Shown here: piece by piece, positions 46,810 to 57,362 of the stretch
Layout of the letters: every line of letters starts with the position of its first letter
How positions within the stretch are numbered: position 1 is the stretch's first letter
Assembly (NCBI GenBank): GCA_003999685.1
Contig: CP021220.1
Span: forward strand, 3,596,001-3,660,000
DNA: 64,000 nt
Direction of reading: 5' to 3'
Source: Taiwanofungus camphoratus
Lineage: Eukaryota; Basidiomycota; Agaricomycetes; Polyporales; Taiwanofungaceae
Notes under the pieces: generated by a model
The model's database searches: none
Seen by the model: the letters and a program-made list of their open reading frames with translations, nothing else
What the model was told of the DNA's origin: nothing
Position numbers and translations under genes: made by a program

Positions 46810-47585
46810 TCATAACGCCTCGCTCACAAGCTGGGCGGCGCTCCACGTCGACCCGAGAACAAGACCTGCAGAGCATAGGTCAGCGCATGTATAAGGAACG
46901 GTACAGGATAGGACGCACCGAGCCATCCCAAGGCACTGATGACCGCGCTGCCTAGCCAGTTGCGCTGCGTAATTGCTTTGAGTACCATGTCACGTTATAG
47001 ATTCAAACAGACTTACCTTAGTGGGGTCGCCAGTGCTGTAGCCGATAGTGTAGAAGAAACGAGCGGCGGTCCATGCGCCGCAGAGGGAGGCACCGAGGAT
47101 AGGGTGCTTCAGCGACGTGATCAACGTGCTAGTACATGCTCAATACGGGTTCACAAATATGGAGGATGTGGGAATACCTAGTGATAACGGCCGGAAGATA
47201 TTCAAGGGTATTTTGGTGGGCACCTGTGTGCGGCATCAGCACTCGCATGTAACCGAGCTGCCGAGCAAAGAGACTTACGCTGGGCGCAATTGAAGATGTT
47301 CGCCTCTTTAGAGGCTTCCGCTTCTGCTTTTTCAGCGTAGACTGTATGGCGTTATTGAGGGGGCTTTGAGATCACCTGACAAAATATACTCACGTTGAGG
47401 GTATTTGATTCCAGAGGCTCTGCGCTTGTTGCCGACATTGATGGTCTGGAACGCGGTCAACCAGAAGGTTGACACAATAGCGGCTGCAGGGTAGGCGAAC
47501 CTGCATTTCAGGGAAGACGATCAGTCCGGCATCACAAAAATAGGACACATGCATACTGTTGAGGAAGGATGATTCCAGCAGACAT
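46810..47585 (-). CDS. MAPEG-family microsomal glutathione S-transferase 3-like protein
   Basis: MGST3-type enzymes are four-TM ER or outer-mitochondrial membrane proteins with glutathione transferase or peroxidase activity. Exon 1 starts MSAGIILPQQ (47585); exon 2 gives FAYPAAAIVSTFWLTAFQTI and NVGNKRRASGIKYPQ; exon 3 LYAEKAEAEASKEANIFNCA; exon 4 RAHQNTLEYLPAVIT. The RAHQNTLE motif and FNCAQ are hallmarks of the family. Exon 5 gives TLITSLKHPILGASLCGAWT and ARFFYTIGYSTGDPTK; exon 6 RNWLGSAVISALGWLG; and a last exon LVLGSTWSAAQLVSEAL, stop at 46810-46812. Introns are all short GT-AG. Confidence 0.92.
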
Positions 47586-47929
47586 CTCGAAGCTCTGTCG
47601 AATGGAAGGCGGTCAAAAGGGGGAACTGATGAAAAGATTGGCTTGTTGGCAAGACGTATTATATAGGCAGTAGTAATACCCGAATTTCTCGGAGATTGGG
47701 GAGTACGCGCGTCGCCCGGCCGCGGAGATCTGGAATGAGAAAGAACGTACGGGAATGATATTACAAAGCGCTTGGGAATGATTGAGGAACAGTAGTAAGC
47801 CCTCGCGCTTACCAATGATGATGATGATGAAATCAGCATTTATATACCGCAACAAGTAAGCTAGTACTAAGACGCGGTGTTTCCCGGTAAGTACAAATAG
47901 TAGGCATTAAAATGCGCTACAATCTATTC
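47586..47929. other. Gene-free stretch between MGST gene and LINE
   Basis: Upstream region of the MGST gene, with a leader that may include an intron. Nothing else recognised. Confidence 0.4.
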
Positions 47930-48094
47930 TATGCCTGGGGAACAATCTATTGTAAGTGGGCGGAAACGGGTGCGGTTGTAGGATTATATAGTAGATATAT
48001 GTCTGGAGGCTCGTTTCCGTTGTTCTCGGTTTGCTTGTATTGGGCGTAGTCGCCCATGTTTTTTGGCCCATGTATATTCCGACTCCGCGTAGCT

Positions 48095-51000
48095 TCATAT
48101 GTGAGAGGGAGAGACCTTGACCGGGAAGCATGAGGGAAACGTTGGTGGTGTGCATTTCCATGTGTCGACCCATCCTTTTTCGTTCCTTTCCTTGGCCCTT
48201 CGTAGTGCGTGCGCTCTTGTAGCTTTCATCGGTCCGTCGTCAAGTTCTGTCGCTTCCTTTGCTAGGGCGTCCGCCATTTCGTTGCCTCTTATCCCATTGT
48301 GGCCTGGTGCCCATTCTATTTCGACTGTGTTTTCTGCGCATGCGTCGAGGAACTTGATTATGATCTCACGGAAGATCCTTCCGTGTCCCTGTCCTGGTCC
48401 CGTTTTTGGTTCGAAGATCGTCGTGATTGCTGATGTGTTGTCTGCGTAGAAGTGTAAGTGTCGGATGTCCGGGTTAGTGTTGCGAATGTATGCCTCCACG
48501 TCTCTTGCTGCCCATGACAAGCCTGCAAGTTCTGCATCGTATACCTCCGCCTTTTTTCCTAGTCCGATTTTCCTAGAAAAGACTGGTGCGTTACGTCTCA
48601 GAGCTACGTATCCTGCCCCTACCCTTCGGTTTCCCCTCTTTTCCAGCATGGATCCGTCTGAGTACACCAATAGGTGTTGTGGCGAGTTGATGAATGTGGC
48701 TATCTTGATGACATGCTCGTATGCTGCGTCTTCTTTCGATGTACCTTTTGTTGCTGGTGTGACCTTAAGACGGCCCTTGAAGTCTTGTATGGTTTTCTTC
48801 CATGGTGGTAGGCATAGTGGGAGGATACGCTCATCTTGGGGGTCTGAGCGTAGTGCCAGTTTGCAGAGTCGTGTTGTTTTTGTCGGTGTCTTCCGTCTTG
48901 CTGTAGGCTTCACGTGTGTTGGAAGTGGCGGTGGTGGTGCATTTACTTTGAGAATTCTCCATTCTTCAGGTAGTCTGTGTAGAATAGGGCTAAACGGTGT
49001 TAGTTTATTGAAACGGATGGCTGCTCTGTCGCTCGTTAGCTCGAGGTGGTGTCGAATTGGGGCGATTGCTGATTCGATTTCAAGTGCTGTGATTGGGGTG
49101 GTGCGAAACGCTGCGCATATGAGGCGTAGTGCCCGTCTTTGGACCCGTTCTAGGTAGTCGACATGCAGCTGTTTGCCTGTCCACCATGCTGCACATGCAT
49201 ATGTCATGATGGGTCTGACGCATGCAACGTATAGAGATCTGAGGTGTGTCTGTGAAAGGCCTCGTACGGTGTTAGCTAGCATTCCCATGCCGTTTACCGT
49301 TTTCTCCGCTCTTCCGGCCATCTGTTTGACGTGGAAGTCAAAGGTTAGTCTTCTGTCCAGGTGCACACCTAGCCATTTGGTTGTTCTCTCCGCTTGTACA
49401 ACTACTTCCCCTCCTTTTCCATCTGGTAGCGAAATTGATGGGGAGTCGCCCTGTTTCGGTCTTCTCTTTGAGTAGTGCATGAGTTTGCGTTTGACTAGGT
49501 CCGGTGATAATCCTACGCTTTCGAGCCAGTCTTCAACTACTTTGTACGCTCTGCGTAGGATCTGTACATTAGTATCTAGCGATTCTGATGAAACATACAG
49601 TTTTTCGTCGTCCACAAACATGATTAAGTTCGTTGCAGTGGGCTTATCCGTTAGTTTTAGGCCTGCTATCCTTGCTCGTTCGTCATTTTCTGCTTTCTTC
49701 TGGAAAATCTCTAGAATTTCAGCTGCATAAATGATTGATAAGATTGGAGACACCGGTGATCCTTGTGGTATTCTGTTTTCAACTGGTTTCATCTCTCCTC
49801 GTATTCCGTCTAGGCAAATTGCTGCTTGTCGATCTGTCAAGAATGATGCTGTCCAGCGAACGAGTTGAATTGGTATTCCTTTCTCTCTCATGACTGTGAG
49901 AAGTCTCTTGTGGTTGACGAAGTCGAAGAAGCCTTTTATATCAAATGTTAGTGCTGACGTTACTTTACCATGGTTATGCGCTGCTTCCACATCGTTTACA
50001 AATGTTAGTATAGCGTCGTCTGTAGAGCTGCTTGGTCGGCCCCCAAATTGGTTCGCTGGTACTAGGTTATGAATCGTCACCAGATATGCTAGTCTTGTGG
50101 CAACAATCCGTTCTAGTACTTTCCCTAGGCATTCTAGTAGCTGAATCAGTCTATACGCTCGTGGGTTAGTGTAGTCCGGTTTTCTTGGCTTGGGCAATGC
50201 GACCGCAATTGCCTTCCTCCATGCCTTAGGGTGATATCCTGCTTTTACGCAGTGATGCATTAGTGCTGCTATTGTGTCGCTGGTTACCTCCCATGCCCAT
50301 CTGATTCCCCGAAAGGGGTTTTGTGAGATTCCTGGTGCCTTGTCGGCCCCTTGGTCGTATATCGCGTTTTGCACCTCTTCCTTCGTTACTTGTGCGTGCG
50401 GAAAGTCTGTTGTTGCTTCTGTTGTCAGGTCGGGCTCTTGTACCCCTTGTAGCGGGGGTGGGGGTTGAAACAATTCATCCCGAAGGGCGTCACATTTGTC
50501 CGCATGTTGGACCGCTGGTTCCCTGCCTGGTCCTCGTGAGATGGCTGGAGATGGGTAGGTACGTACCCCTTTTCCCCACTTTGGAAAGCCCCATATGTCT
50601 TTCGTCTTTGCTTCCTCTAGCGTCTTCGTAAACCACTCCAATCTGGCTTTCTTGTATAGCCTCTTGAAGTACTGCTTCGATTTCTTTATCAGCGACAATA
50701 CGGATGGTGACTGTGCACCCCAATGCCTTTGGTGGTCCAGGTTCAGAGATCGCTGTTCTGCGATGCGCCTGCTTGCTGCTTCCAGTGTTACGTTCCACCA
50801 TGGTCTTGCCTTGTCGCTCGGCTTCCATAATGGCACTGTCGCATTGTTGGCCTCTTGCATTGCGAGTGTCAGACTCTCAGCTGCATTGTCGAGTTGTTCC
50901 GCTGTCAGGTCAGCGTCTAGATCCAGCAGTATCCCTAGGCCTTCCCTCTGTTTGTCGGTTGCTCTCTGGAATGCTTCTTTCCATTCTTTCAGGTCAGCTG

Positions 51001-51793
51001 CTTTAAAATTGAACTTTTTACCTGTGGGGTTGTCTATCTCCTTCGTTCCATAGTCAAGGTCCCACCTCAGCGCAAAGTGGTCGGATCCAAATGCTTTCAG
51101 CCTGTCGACGGTCCAGTTCCTCGTCGCATCCAGGGTTGTTGCCATTGGGTTGAGAAAGGTTAGGTCGATTGTTGACCAAGAGCTGTGTGCATGTGAGTAG
51201 AATGTCAGTTCACCTTTCTTGTTCTTGATTGTGTATCTGTTTTGCATTAGCCAGTCTACTGTTTGTTCCGTTGATTCGTTTGCCGGTGTTGCGTGGCTTG
51301 ACCACATAGGATGATGCAGGTTCCAGTCTCCCGATAGGATCACGGGTGTGTCCTGTGGGAGGCAGACTCTTTGTAAGCGTTTTGCGGCCGATTCCCTACC
51401 TTGTTTCTTATCATCGTTGTATATATTGACAATGATTGTTGACGGGTGTGGGTTTTGTTGGACTTCAAGGATCTGTAGGTCAAGGTCATTTGCTAAATCT
51501 GAGCGAAGCGTTACCGTGAAGTCTTCTCGTTTTCGCACGTATGCCATGGCTCTTGGTCGTCTTCCTTCGAGAACTGCTGACACTGGTATTATAGGAGTCC
51601 AGCCCACTGTCGCTTCTGATACTGGTCCATGGTTTCCCCCTCCGATGTTCCCCCACCACGGTTCAGTTATCAGGATCAAGTCAAAATGTTCCTCTCCTAC
51701 TGCTGCGTTGAGAAGAGAGTGTATTGCCTGGTTCTGGGTGTTGGCATTAAGTTGTAGGATTCGTATTGGTCTCGTGTTTGTTGTCTCTAACAT
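48095..51793 (-). CDS. LINE ORF2: endonuclease, reverse transcriptase, RNase H
   Basis: 1232 codons without interruption. The APE-type endonuclease is at about residues 1-245 (LQLNANTQN, ITEPWW, SGDWNLHHPMW, STIDLTFLNP, SDHFALRW). The reverse transcriptase is at about 500-790, with YRLIQLLECLGKVLERI, ALTFDIKGFFDFVNH, RIPQGSPVSPILSIIYAAEI and the catalytic FVDD. The RNase H is near 1070-1200, with VYSDGSM, YDAELAGLSWA, HFYADNTSAI and WAPGHNGIRGNEMADALAKE, so all four acidic residues are visible. Being full length and open, it may still be active or very recently so. It starts at ATGTTAG, overlapping the ORF1 stop. Confidence 0.93.
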   Translation of the reverse strand: MLETTNTRPIRILQLNANTQNQAIHSLLNAAVGEEHFDLILITEPWWGNIGGGNHGPVSEATVGWTPIIPVSAVLEGRRPRAMAYVRKREDFTVTLRSDLANDLDLQILEVQQNPHPSTIIVNIYNDDKKQGRESAAKRLQRVCLPQDTPVILSGDWNLHHPMWSSHATPANESTEQTVDWLMQNRYTIKNKKGELTFYSHAHSSWSTIDLTFLNPMATTLDATRNWTVDRLKAFGSDHFALRWDLDYGTKEIDNPTGKKFNFKAADLKEWKEAFQRATDKQREGLGILLDLDADLTAEQLDNAAESLTLAMQEANNATVPLWKPSDKARPWWNVTLEAASRRIAEQRSLNLDHQRHWGAQSPSVLSLIKKSKQYFKRLYKKARLEWFTKTLEEAKTKDIWGFPKWGKGVRTYPSPAISRGPGREPAVQHADKCDALRDELFQPPPPLQGVQEPDLTTEATTDFPHAQVTKEEVQNAIYDQGADKAPGISQNPFRGIRWAWEVTSDTIAALMHHCVKAGYHPKAWRKAIAVALPKPRKPDYTNPRAYRLIQLLECLGKVLERIVATRLAYLVTIHNLVPANQFGGRPSSSTDDAILTFVNDVEAAHNHGKVTSALTFDIKGFFDFVNHKRLLTVMREKGIPIQLVRWTASFLTDRQAAICLDGIRGEMKPVENRIPQGSPVSPILSIIYAAEILEIFQKKAENDERARIAGLKLTDKPTATNLIMFVDDEKLYVSSESLDTNVQILRRAYKVVEDWLESVGLSPDLVKRKLMHYSKRRPKQGDSPSISLPDGKGGEVVVQAERTTKWLGVHLDRRLTFDFHVKQMAGRAEKTVNGMGMLANTVRGLSQTHLRSLYVACVRPIMTYACAAWWTGKQLHVDYLERVQRRALRLICAAFRTTPITALEIESAIAPIRHHLELTSDRAAIRFNKLTPFSPILHRLPEEWRILKVNAPPPPLPTHVKPTARRKTPTKTTRLCKLALRSDPQDERILPLCLPPWKKTIQDFKGRLKVTPATKGTSKEDAAYEHVIKIATFINSPQHLLVYSDGSMLEKRGNRRVGAGYVALRRNAPVFSRKIGLGKKAEVYDAELAGLSWAARDVEAYIRNTNPDIRHLHFYADNTSAITTIFEPKTGPGQGHGRIFREIIIKFLDACAENTVEIEWAPGHNGIRGNEMADALAKEATELDDGPMKATRAHALRRAKERNEKGWVDTWKCTPPTFPSCFPVKVSPSHI

Positions 51794-53184
51794 ATTGTCT
51801 CCTCGTCAGTGATCATCGATTGTTGGGTTCGTGGTGCTTCTGTTTGTCGGACCGCCTCCAACGTTGCTACTGCTTTTGCAAATTCCCCATCTGCCTCGTC
51901 CATTGCACTCATCTTCCTTGCCATGTCGATCTCCGGGAATCTCAGGTCAAGTGAGTGTAGTGCATTGGCTTGGATCTCGTCTTCAAGTTCTTGGAATCGG
52001 TTCTGTGTCATTCGTGCGTCAGTAGTGGTCTTACTGTTGCATCTGTACCTTGTTGTTTCTCTTCCTGTTGCCTTTTCGCTCTCCTTCTCCTTTTGCTCAT
52101 GTTGTTGTCGGTTGCGAGTAACCATGTTCCATGCTCCCGTGGTCATTCCATTGTTCATGGGTGGTCTGGTTGGTTGCGTCTTTGGCATGCCTACCTTGTA
52201 TGAGCGGACTGGGCAGTTCCTGAAGTTTGCCGTGTGTGGTCCTTTGCACGCTGTGCAGGTATAGTCGTGTTTGCATTTGTCTAGGTCCATCGGGTCTTCA
52301 CCCTGCTCTTCCGTGCATTCCTGGCAAACGTGGTCAGCCTCTGCATGCTCGCCTGCGCATAGCCTGCATATGGTTTTGTTTTTGCATCTTCCCCCTGAGT
52401 GGTCGAAGGACCAGCAATTGTTGCATTGGAGTACCGGTGGTCGGTCTGCATATCTCTTTACCTCTGCAAATCGGCCTGCTATGGCTAGATTTTTGATTCT
52501 CTTTACCAGGTGTTCTGCGTCCTCTTGGTTTGCCAGGGCAATGACTACTGAGGAATAGAAAAGTTGTTTTAGGTCTGATGGGTGTCGCATCCATCTCGGG
52601 AGCTGTAGGATTTCCATTTTCGCATAGTCTGGGTTGTTGTCCTTGAGTTCTTGGTGGATTTCCTCTGGTGTTGGTATGTTACTGGTGTTTTCGTTCCATG
52701 TACTCACGCCGTTAACCTGTATCTTGTACCATGGTCTATCTGCCCGGACTCGTGTCGCCCGGTCTCCTGCTATTAGTTCCATAAATCTATTAGCGAATGG
52801 GATCAGCTCGGTTGCCTGTTGGTCAGCCCGTACAAACACAATGCAGTTGTTTTGTGGGTTGTACTTTACGTTTACAACCCGTATGTGTTTACTGTCTTCG
52901 TACTTCTGCAGTTGTTCATTAATGTCTTGGACCGTCTGCGCTTCTTTGGGTCATTTTCCCTCGGATGCGCCATCCTGAATTTCTACAATGAGGCGGGAGG
53001 GGTGGTGTGCTGCTAGTGGGTTAGTCGGTAGGGTTTTGCCTTTTTTCATGTCTGTTGCTGGGTTGCGCGCCTTTGGGACTATTGGTCTACTGACTGCTCG
53101 GACGTTAGTTACGGTGATGAGTCCCGTAGTCTCCTGGGCCCCGAATCGCGATTTTAGGAGCTTTCTAATCCCCCAACCGACCAC
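51787..53184 (-). CDS. LINE ORF1: zinc-knuckle RNA-binding protein, interrupted by one stop
   Basis: The long part (52839-51787) has three zinc-knuckle-like motifs: CNNCWSFDHSGGRC, CRLCAGEHAEADHVC and CTACKGPHTANFRNC. This is the nucleic-acid-binding region typical of I/Tad ORF1, followed by a charged C-terminus ending MITDEETIC. Upstream the same frame continues beyond a TGA at 52951-52953 with TVQDINEQLQKYEDSKHIRV on one side and SRLIVEIQDGASEGK on the other. One in-frame stop therefore divides ORF1. No ATG lies at the 5' edge of the open frame; the first in-frame one is internal (MKKGKTLP). Confidence 0.8.
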
Positions 53185-53197
53185 TCTAAGACTCTCC

Positions 53198-54184
53198 TAC
53201 AGCCTACGACAGGAGGGATAGGTTCCTATAATATTCCTAACGCCCCCTCTCCTTCCTAAACCCTCCTAACACCCTACGAAGTCTTGCGAAGTCACACGAG
53301 GTGCTACGAGATTTCGAATGCTAGACGCGAAGTCCCTAACTCCTGCTAAGTCCACTATCGGACACTGCCGGCCCTCCCATACTGTTCCATTGGATCTAGG
53401 TCCTATCTACAACATCACTCATCCCGGGCTTAGCTAAGAAGTCTTAGCTAAGTCTCTCCTAGCTCTTGTGATTGCAGCTACCTCCGATAGGCTCCGAAAC
53501 GGTCCGAAGTTCCGGAAATTGGACTTAGGAAGCCTTGTGCACCCCCATGGGTCTCGATCCTATGCCATAAGGTCATCCTAGGGCGTACCCATATGACCCT
53601 CCACCCAGTTAGGACACCTCCTGCCCCGATTAGGCCAAGTCCCGCTGCTAAGAACTTTGTGCGCTCTTAGCCCACTAAGATAGGTGATCACGGTGCATGG
53701 CTGCTCTCGGATAGTCATCCCGCCCTCGTGAATGAAGTTGGTCACCTTTCTACCGTTCGTAGTTCCCCTGTTTCAGTTCCTAATTAGTTCCTATCCCCCT
53801 CGTGTTCACTTCGGAGTCCATGCGTTTTAGTACACATTTCGGACTCGTAAGGATCACTTCGCGCAAGATTAGTTCACCTCACGCTCCCCTATTTAGTCAG
53901 AGGTAGTTTACTATGTACGAGGGAGACCCCTCAGTGCACGCTTCTCTCTTTGGAATACCAGTTCCCCTGTAGCTCCGATCTCAGGAAAGCACCGCGAGTA
54001 CAACCTTAGGAACGGTCCTAAGGTCCCTAAGTCTCCACCCCAGCTTCGTTTCAGTATCTTTGAACTACGTCTACGCTCGCGATATATCTACGAACCACGT
54101 CTACGCTTCCCGAACTACGCACTACGATCTACGAAAGTCACCGTGACTTCACACCCCTCAGCACCTCTTATAGCACCTATCTGA
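53198..54184. repeat. Gene-free repeat-like DNA between LINE and inverted LTR
   Basis: No coding frame. Short motifs such as CTACGA, CCTAAC and CTAAGTC recur. An imperfect 30-bp periodicity is visible near 54062-54107 (GAACTACGTCTACGCT, then GAACCACGTCTACGCT 30 bp later). It could be the LINE's 5' untranslated region or part of another element. Confidence 0.45.
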
Positions 54185-54687
54185 TGTTACCGGGGGGTTC
54201 ACCTTGATAATGCTGCAGAAGCTTGGAGCGGTGTGCAGCGAAGGGTCGAAGAGGAACGACGGTGACGACGAGTCACAATCCTCGGTAGTCTTCAACTACA
54301 AGCCCTATGTAGTCGCGATAGTCTTTCACGGGCTTCTTGCGGTGCAAAGAGATGTGAGAAAGACTAGCGTGTATTGGTACTAATGCGTAGTACACCTTAG
54401 GAAGGATGAACGAAGAGAATACGACTAAGGGAACCTCCAACAGTGGGACCCCCTTCTTATACTGCCACCGCCAACCCCCAGGTATACTAGCAGCCCCCCA
54501 GAGACCGCATAAGGTGAGAGGAGTCAGCGGCCCGAAAGTACATAACTACCATGGCGTAAGCGGGGACGGTCGGCCCGTCAGTCAATCTGGGTAAGTAAGG
54601 TGTGGAAGGGATGCCGCGCGTCCATGGTGTGACAAACAGAGGGAAAGAAAAAAACGAACACGTCTCTAGTCCTACCCGACAGTAACA
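54185..54687 (-). repeat. Inverted solo LTR of the outer Gypsy family
   Basis: 503 bp, reading TGTTACTGTCGGGTAGGAC to ACCCCCCGGTAACA on the minus strand. By eye it is identical to the LTR at 55053-55555. No internal sequence of the element is recognised next to it. Confidence 0.9.
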
Positions 54688-55052
54688 CCGCTTACCACAT
54701 TCCTCATTACTCACACGTATTGCTAATACGCCCGGATCGTACCACTCTGCATTTATCTATAGTCGTACCACATTTCGGACCTCCTGCCCTAGAGTAGTTC
54801 TTGGTCCGTGCTCAGGATACGTACTTGTATATATAGCATGTACTTAGTTTAGGTCGGACCTTAAGTCTGATCTTGTTACCACTATATTCGTGTCTTGTAT
54901 CCTCTCGCTCACATCTGAGTGATACTCGCTCGAGTCTACGGACTTCACGACACTCGGTCTATATCGACCATAAGACCTCGCCACCTTCTATCGTGGTCAG
55001 GCCCTCACGTGTGAGGCAACATATAGGATCCGAGATACCAATTTGTATCAGA
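54688..55052. other. Spacer between the inverted LTRs
   Basis: 365 bp without coding signal. It ends in TCAGA directly before the right LTR. Confidence 0.5.
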
Positions 55053-55555
55053 TGTTACTGTCGGGTAGGACTAGAGACGTGTTCGTTTTTTTCTTTCCCT
55101 CTGTTTGTCACACCATGGACGCGCGGCATCCCTTCCACACCTTACTTACCCAGATTGACTGACGGGCCGACCGTCCCCGCTTACGCCATGGTAGTTATGT
55201 ACTTTCGGGCCGCTGACTCCTCTCACCTTATGCGGTCTCTGGGGGGCTGCTAGTATACCTGGGGGTTGGCGGTGGCAGTATAAGAAGGGGGTCCCACTGT
55301 TGGAGGTTCCCTTAGTCGTATTCTCTTCGTTCATCCTTCCTAAGGTGTACTACGCATTAGTACCAATACACGCTAGTCTTTCTCACATCTCTTTGCACCG
55401 CAAGAAGCCCGTGAAAGACTATCGCGACTACATAGGGCTTGTAGTTGAAGACTACCGAGGATTGTGACTCGTCGTCACCGTCGTTCCTCTTCGACCCTTC
55501 GCTGCACACCGCTCCAAGCTTCTGCAGCATTATCAAGGTGAACCCCCCGGTAACA
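55053..55555 (+). repeat. 5' LTR of the outer Gypsy element
   Basis: 503 bp with TG...CA ends (TGTTAC ... GTAACA). Preceded by TCAGA. Identical by eye to the inverted copy at 54185-54687. A GACGG/CCGTC hairpin lies at 55161-55175. Confidence 0.9.
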
Positions 55556-55689
55556 CTAGAATACGACTCCATAAACCCGAACCCGTCCTGGTTCGAGAGG
55601 TCACAAGAAGACAGTGCCTAAAAGACCCGTACCGGTCTCGAAGAAGGCGAGGTCAGCGTACTCATACGATTAGTACTGATCACCACGGA

Positions 55690-57362
55690 TTATCAACGAC
55701 CTTTTGATATCGACTACGAACAAGAAGAAGAGCTGGATCACGCAGCATTTGACCCTACTCTCCCGACTTTAGAAGAAGTCCTGGATCGAGCTGAGCGCAA
55801 CCTCAGAGCCATTCTCCACGCCGATAGTTCCACCAGCTTCCTCCCAGCTGAACAGAGGGAGCTGATTCTTTACACCCGCTCCCGCATCTCCAGAGCCAGC
55901 GACGCTTGGCAAGCCGTATTAGAAAATCACGACAGGCTGGCAAGGGAAGGGAGCCGACCGCTACCTCCCACTCCCTCTGAAGATTTTGACGAAGTCCTTG
56001 ACCACCGTATCCTCACTGCTCAGAAGGTGCTCTCAAACCCACGTTTCTCATTTCAATTGGCCGTTCCCATAATTGTGAACCTATATCAAAGGCTACTGAG
56101 TGCCCGAGATTTCTATCGCCGGTGGCAAGCTGGATCCATCCTCCAAAACGAGGCGGAGGTCGACCCTGACGTGCGCCGGGAAGGCTCATCGCTATCAAGC
56201 GGAGAACAATCGGGACGTACACCGACATTACACGAAGACTTCTAACTGGAGGGTCTGCTCAACGCAACCGTGCCCTCACCGCTACGACTCTGCACTCTAC
56301 AGGGGAAGCGATTTCGAACCTTGTACTCCAACCAATCGTGCCCTCATCCAGGCCCGCTGGACAACCTTTGACGAAACCGACCCACCCTCCGACGAAGGCT
56401 CCAGCTCAGAACTAACCGATCCTGACATTGAACGGACAGAACGACAAATGGAGACTGAAGGGACAGGAAAAACATCCCCTTCCACTCCGGAAACACCCCG
56501 TGGCTTGAGCTCTTTCCGATCAGGAATAGGGGAATCAGGGCCACCGCCTGACGATGGGCTGGGGGAGGAAGGCCCCCCCGAGGGAGGACCACCTGGTGGA
56601 GGAGGACCACCTGGCGGAGGAGGAACACCTGGCGGAGGAGGAACACCTGGCGGAGGAGTGCCCAGTGGAGGAGGACTACCCGGTAGAGGAGGACCACCTG
56701 GGGGAGGAGGACCCCCTGGGGGAGGACCCCCTGGAGGGGGGCAGCCGCCTGGAGGAACGCCCCTCCCACAGGGAGCTGCACGGGTACCGGACCGAAAAGA
56801 GCCAGAAATTACTAAGTTCTCTGGAAAGCGAGAGGATGCCCGACACTTCCTCATCCAATTTGCCCGAAGATTTGACACCGAGCGATGGGCCTCTGCTTCC
56901 GAACGAGAAAAGGTCGGCAATTTCCTTGGCCACCTCGAAGGCCATGCTGGTGCCTGGGCCGATACTCTCACCGAAAAGGCACTCGAACCCCACCCCCTCA
57001 TCCGAGGGGTGAGCCGGGGGTACGGCACTTTCAGGAATGTCGCTCTCGAGTTCATCAAAAGGTTCGGGGTAATAGAGGAGGAGGTCTCTGCAGCCATCGA
57101 ACTACGGAACTTGGTCTACACCTACGACAAACCCATTGCCGATTTCAACGAGGAATTCGACCGACTGGCCCGCAGGGCAGAAATCACCGAAGAAAGTGCC
57201 CTTATGGCCTGGTACCGAGAAAAACTACCCAGCACCATGCGAGTCCGAATCATGGAACGAGATGTAGCCCCCACAACCCTAGAAGGATGGAAGGAAGCTG
57301 CTGCCCAACGGGACCGGGCCTATCGAAACAACAAGGCCATCGATGCCGCTCAAAGAACTTCG
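55690..57362 (+). pseudogene. gag region of the outer Gypsy element (fossil)
   Basis: It has a helical N-terminal part, a Gly/Pro-rich collagen-like segment (about 56570-56760) and a Retrotrans_gag-type capsid domain (about 56800-57340), recognisable by its pattern of hydrophobic and Trp residues. Broken; the nested element interrupts it. Confidence 0.8.
56573..56760 (+). repeat. GGA-rich minisatellite coding Gly/Pro repeats
   Basis: Tandem units close to GGCGGAGGAGGAACACCT (18 bp) encode a run of GGGGTP and GGGGPP. Units vary slightly in length and sequence. Confidence 0.85.

Larger units (their letters stand above)
47930..53197 (-). mobile_element. Non-LTR retrotransposon (LINE, I/Tad-like superfamily)
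   Basis: Minus-strand LINE with ORF1 (zinc-knuckle protein) and ORF2 (APE endonuclease, RT, RNase H). The two frames overlap by seven bases. The 3' untranslated part runs from 48094 down to about 47930 and contains the repeated decamer AATAGATTGT (in minus orientation) near 47920-47950. No long poly(A) is seen, which fits Tad-like LINEs. The 5' end is not defined; ORF1 opens after a TAG just above 53184, so the 5' part may be incomplete or lie in the 53.2-54.2 kb stretch. I see no clear target-site duplication. RNase H plus APE endonuclease argue for the I/Tad group. Confidence 0.85.

Noticed and set aside
53540-53600. tRNA-like GGGTCTCGATCCTA patch
   Set aside because: It resembles a T-loop but I cannot find a matching acceptor stem or anticodon arm around it.
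54406-55334. Mirror-image short open frames that look like a duplicated small gene
   Set aside because: Both lie entirely inside the two inverted copies of the same LTR, so they are non-coding repeats.
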